Positions 6,806 through 7,719 of a stretch of DNA of 7,719 bases are shown piece after piece. The position numbers and the translations under genes are program-made. The notes beneath the pieces are model-generated. The model saw only the letters and a list, made by a program, of their open reading frames with translations, was not told where the DNA came from and did no database searches. The DNA comes from JAICWY01 sp964531205 (lineage in GTDB: Bacteria > Vulcanimicrobiota > Vulcanimicrobiia > Vulcanimicrobiales > Vulcanimicrobiaceae), in NCBI GenBank assembly GCA_964531205.1, contig CAZHGH010000123.1, forward strand, positions 1 through 7,719. The letters run 5' to 3'. Position 1 is the stretch's first letter. The number at the start of each line of letters is the position of its first letter.

Positions 6806-6815
6806 GGGAGGGAGG
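6806..6815 (+). promoter_or_regulatory. Strong ribosome binding site of the first secreted-protein gene
   Basis: GGGAGGGAGG ends 6 bases before the ATG at 6822. It is the best Shine-Dalgarno sequence in the window and implies high translation, unlike the weak sites of the two genes upstream. Confidence 0.75.
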
Positions 6816-6821
6816 AAGACC

Positions 6822-7385
6822 ATGAGGACACCCTTCGTTCACCTCGGCTGCGCGGCGCTCGCAGCGTCGCTTTTCGGCCCGAGTGCAGCCCTTGGCCAGC
6901 AACCCTCATCGACGCCGGCAACAGCGCAGGGCGGTTCATTTCAGAAGTCGTCGCTGGAGGGATGCATGAATCGCTGGCTGTTCAACGGCGTATGGCGGGT
7001 CCGCGTCGTTTCGGTACAGCCGATCACAAAACAACTTGTGAATTATCCCGGTTATGCGGTAACGATCCAGGCGCGAAACGGATCGCAAAAAACGGCGTCG
7101 TGGGCATATACCGGCGTTTCCGATCCGGCGCTCGTCTTGGATGATGGAACGGTGTTGGAACAGGACACGGACTCAGCGATTTCTTGGCATAACGACTATT
7201 TCAAAGATATTCCGCAGAGCGCCGGTTTCACACATACGTTGAATTTCTACTCGGACAGCACGTCGCCGATTGGAAAGCCATCCAAACTCCTTGTAAACGT
7301 CGATCCGAAAAAAGAAGGCAGTTCCGCACCGCACTACACTACGCGGGAGCCGAGTTTGCGCGTCCATTTAGACTGCGGCGCATAG
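6822..7385 (+). CDS. Secreted protein of unknown family, first of a tandem pair (WLFNGVWR signature)
   Basis: This 187-residue protein starts with a Sec signal peptide: a short charged N-end, a hydrophobic core (about 6-22) and a likely cleavage after SAALG (25). A low-complexity linker (Gln/Ser/Thr/Ala, 26-44) leads to the mature domain, which opens with GCMNRWLFNGVWRVRV (47-62). The rest is beta-rich: YAVTIQARNGS (78-88), a strand with ALVLDDGTVLEQD (103-115), and a closing LRVHLDCGA. Cys48 and Cys185 bracket the mature domain and are well placed for one disulfide. Only one other cysteine (Cys10) is present, and it lies in the signal peptide without a lipobox, so a lipoprotein is unlikely. 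The pattern of strands, with an early N-G-S turn and a later D-G turn, recalls DUF4352-like immunoglobulin-type sandwiches, but this is a loose inference. I do not recognise the family and assign no function. The next gene encodes a paralogue with the same signature. Confidence 0.87.
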   Translation: MRTPFVHLGCAALAASLFGPSAALGQQPSSTPATAQGGSFQKSSLEGCMNRWLFNGVWRVRVVSVQPITKQLVNYPGYAVTIQARNGSQKTASWAYTGVSDPALVLDDGTVLEQDTDSAISWHNDYFKDIPQSAGFTHTLNFYSDSTSPIGKPSKLLVNVDPKKEGSSAPHYTTREPSLRVHLDCGA

Positions 7386-7393
7386 AGAGCATC

Positions 7394-7405
7394 AAGCGGG
7401 CGCTT
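7394..7405 (+). terminator. Small hairpin after the first secreted-protein gene, weak terminator candidate
   Basis: AAGCG at 7394-7398 and CGCTT at 7401-7405 are complementary, 8 bases after the stop at 7385. The stem is short, the loop tight, and no T-run follows directly, so independent termination would be weak. The second secreted gene may be reached by read-through as well as by its own promoter. Confidence 0.15.
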
Positions 7406-7464
7406 AATCGTAATCTGTTTGTGTCTTTGGGACGCTGCCGGGACGGGGGTCCATTACCCTTCAC

Positions 7465-7483
7465 TCATATCGCAAGAAGGGAG
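7465..7483 (+). promoter_or_regulatory. Promoter -10 / ribosome binding region of the second secreted-protein gene
   Basis: This 19-base stretch aligns without gaps to 6792-6810, the matching place before the first paralogue, with 14 identities. It contains a -10-like CATATC (7466-7471) and the ribosome binding site GAAGGGAG (7476-7483), which ends 6 bases before the ATG at 7490. As with the first copy, no consensus -35 is visible. Confidence 0.5.
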
Positions 7484-7489
7484 CAGCAG

Positions 7490-7719
7490 ATGGCACCCAG
7501 AGTTCTCGCTGCCGCACTAATTTTGGCCGTCACGTCCTCTCAGATTCTTGCGCCCGTACGGGCTCTCGCACAAAGCAACGCGCGCACCGGCTGCTTGAAT
7601 CAGTGGCTCTTCAACGGCGTTTGGCGCGCCAAAGTCACCAAGGTCGAGCCGATTATGGACGGTGGCAAACAAACGGGCTGGAAGGTCACGCAAACTTGGC
7701 GCAACGGCACATCGCGCGA
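7490..7719 (+). CDS. Secreted paralogue, second of the tandem pair (partial, runs off the window)
   Basis: The frame is open from ATG 7490 to the window end, giving the first 76 residues with no stop. It starts with a clear Sec signal peptide: MAPR, a hydrophobic core (about 5-24) and a probable cut after ALA at 27, followed by Gln. The mature part opens with GCLNQWLFNGVWR (34-46), which matches residues 47-59 of the preceding protein at 11 of 13 positions. After that come KVTKVEP and, after a short insertion, GWKVTQTWRNGTSR (63-76), which parallels GYAVTIQARNGSQK in the first copy. The two are thus diverged tandem duplicates. Each keeps the cysteine just before the signature. A good ribosome binding site (GAAGGGAG) 6 bases upstream supports the start. 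The rest of the gene, including any second cysteine, lies outside the window. The family is not one I can name. Confidence 0.87.
   Translation, partial: MAPRVLAAALILAVTSSQILAPVRALAQSNARTGCLNQWLFNGVWRAKVTKVEPIMDGGKQTGWKVTQTWRNGTSR

Overview
The window is a 7.7 kb bacterial chromosomal segment of moderately high GC, with eight protein genes packed almost end to end. There are no RNA genes, insertion sequences, CRISPR arrays or attachment sites that I can see. The longest gap without a gene is 175 bases. The mix of a very large BTAD/AAA/TPR regulator, small stress-type orphan domains (DUF4242, SnoaL-like, DoxX-like, DUF3224) and secreted proteins of no family I can name suits a poorly cultured soil-type lineage such as Candidatus Eremiobacterota (WPS-2) or a neighbour. 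That placement is inference from gene style, not from a marker gene.

Layout. At the left, a minus-strand gene for a small DUF4242 (SCO4226-type nickel-binding) protein (37-288) diverges, across a 175-base control region, from a 1151-residue transcriptional regulator (464-3919). The regulator has an N-terminal winged helix, a BTAD domain, a STAND/AAA ATPase core and a long TPR tail. A SnoaL-like (NTF2 fold) protein follows on the same strand (3968-4354). It converges, with only 18 bases between, on a minus-strand PLP enzyme of the D-threonine aldolase / D-serine dehydratase fold-III group (4373-5506). That enzyme gene diverges across 53 bases from a polytopic DoxX-like membrane protein (5560-6345), whose stop overlaps the start of a DUF3224 protein (6338-6766). 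The right end holds two tandem genes for secreted paralogues (6822-7385 and 7490 to beyond the edge). Each has its own ribosome binding site, and they share the signature GC-x-N-x-WLFNGVWR just after the signal peptide.

How the genes may work together. No single pathway is evident. The regulator and the DUF4242 gene share a control region, so autoregulation plus control of the small protein is a reasonable guess. DoxX-like and DUF3224 are probably translationally coupled. The aldolase and DoxX genes share a very short intergenic region that carries nested palindromes, which looks like an operator. The least explained part is the secreted tandem pair. They look like diverged duplicates, and even their promoter/ribosome-binding regions still resemble each other.
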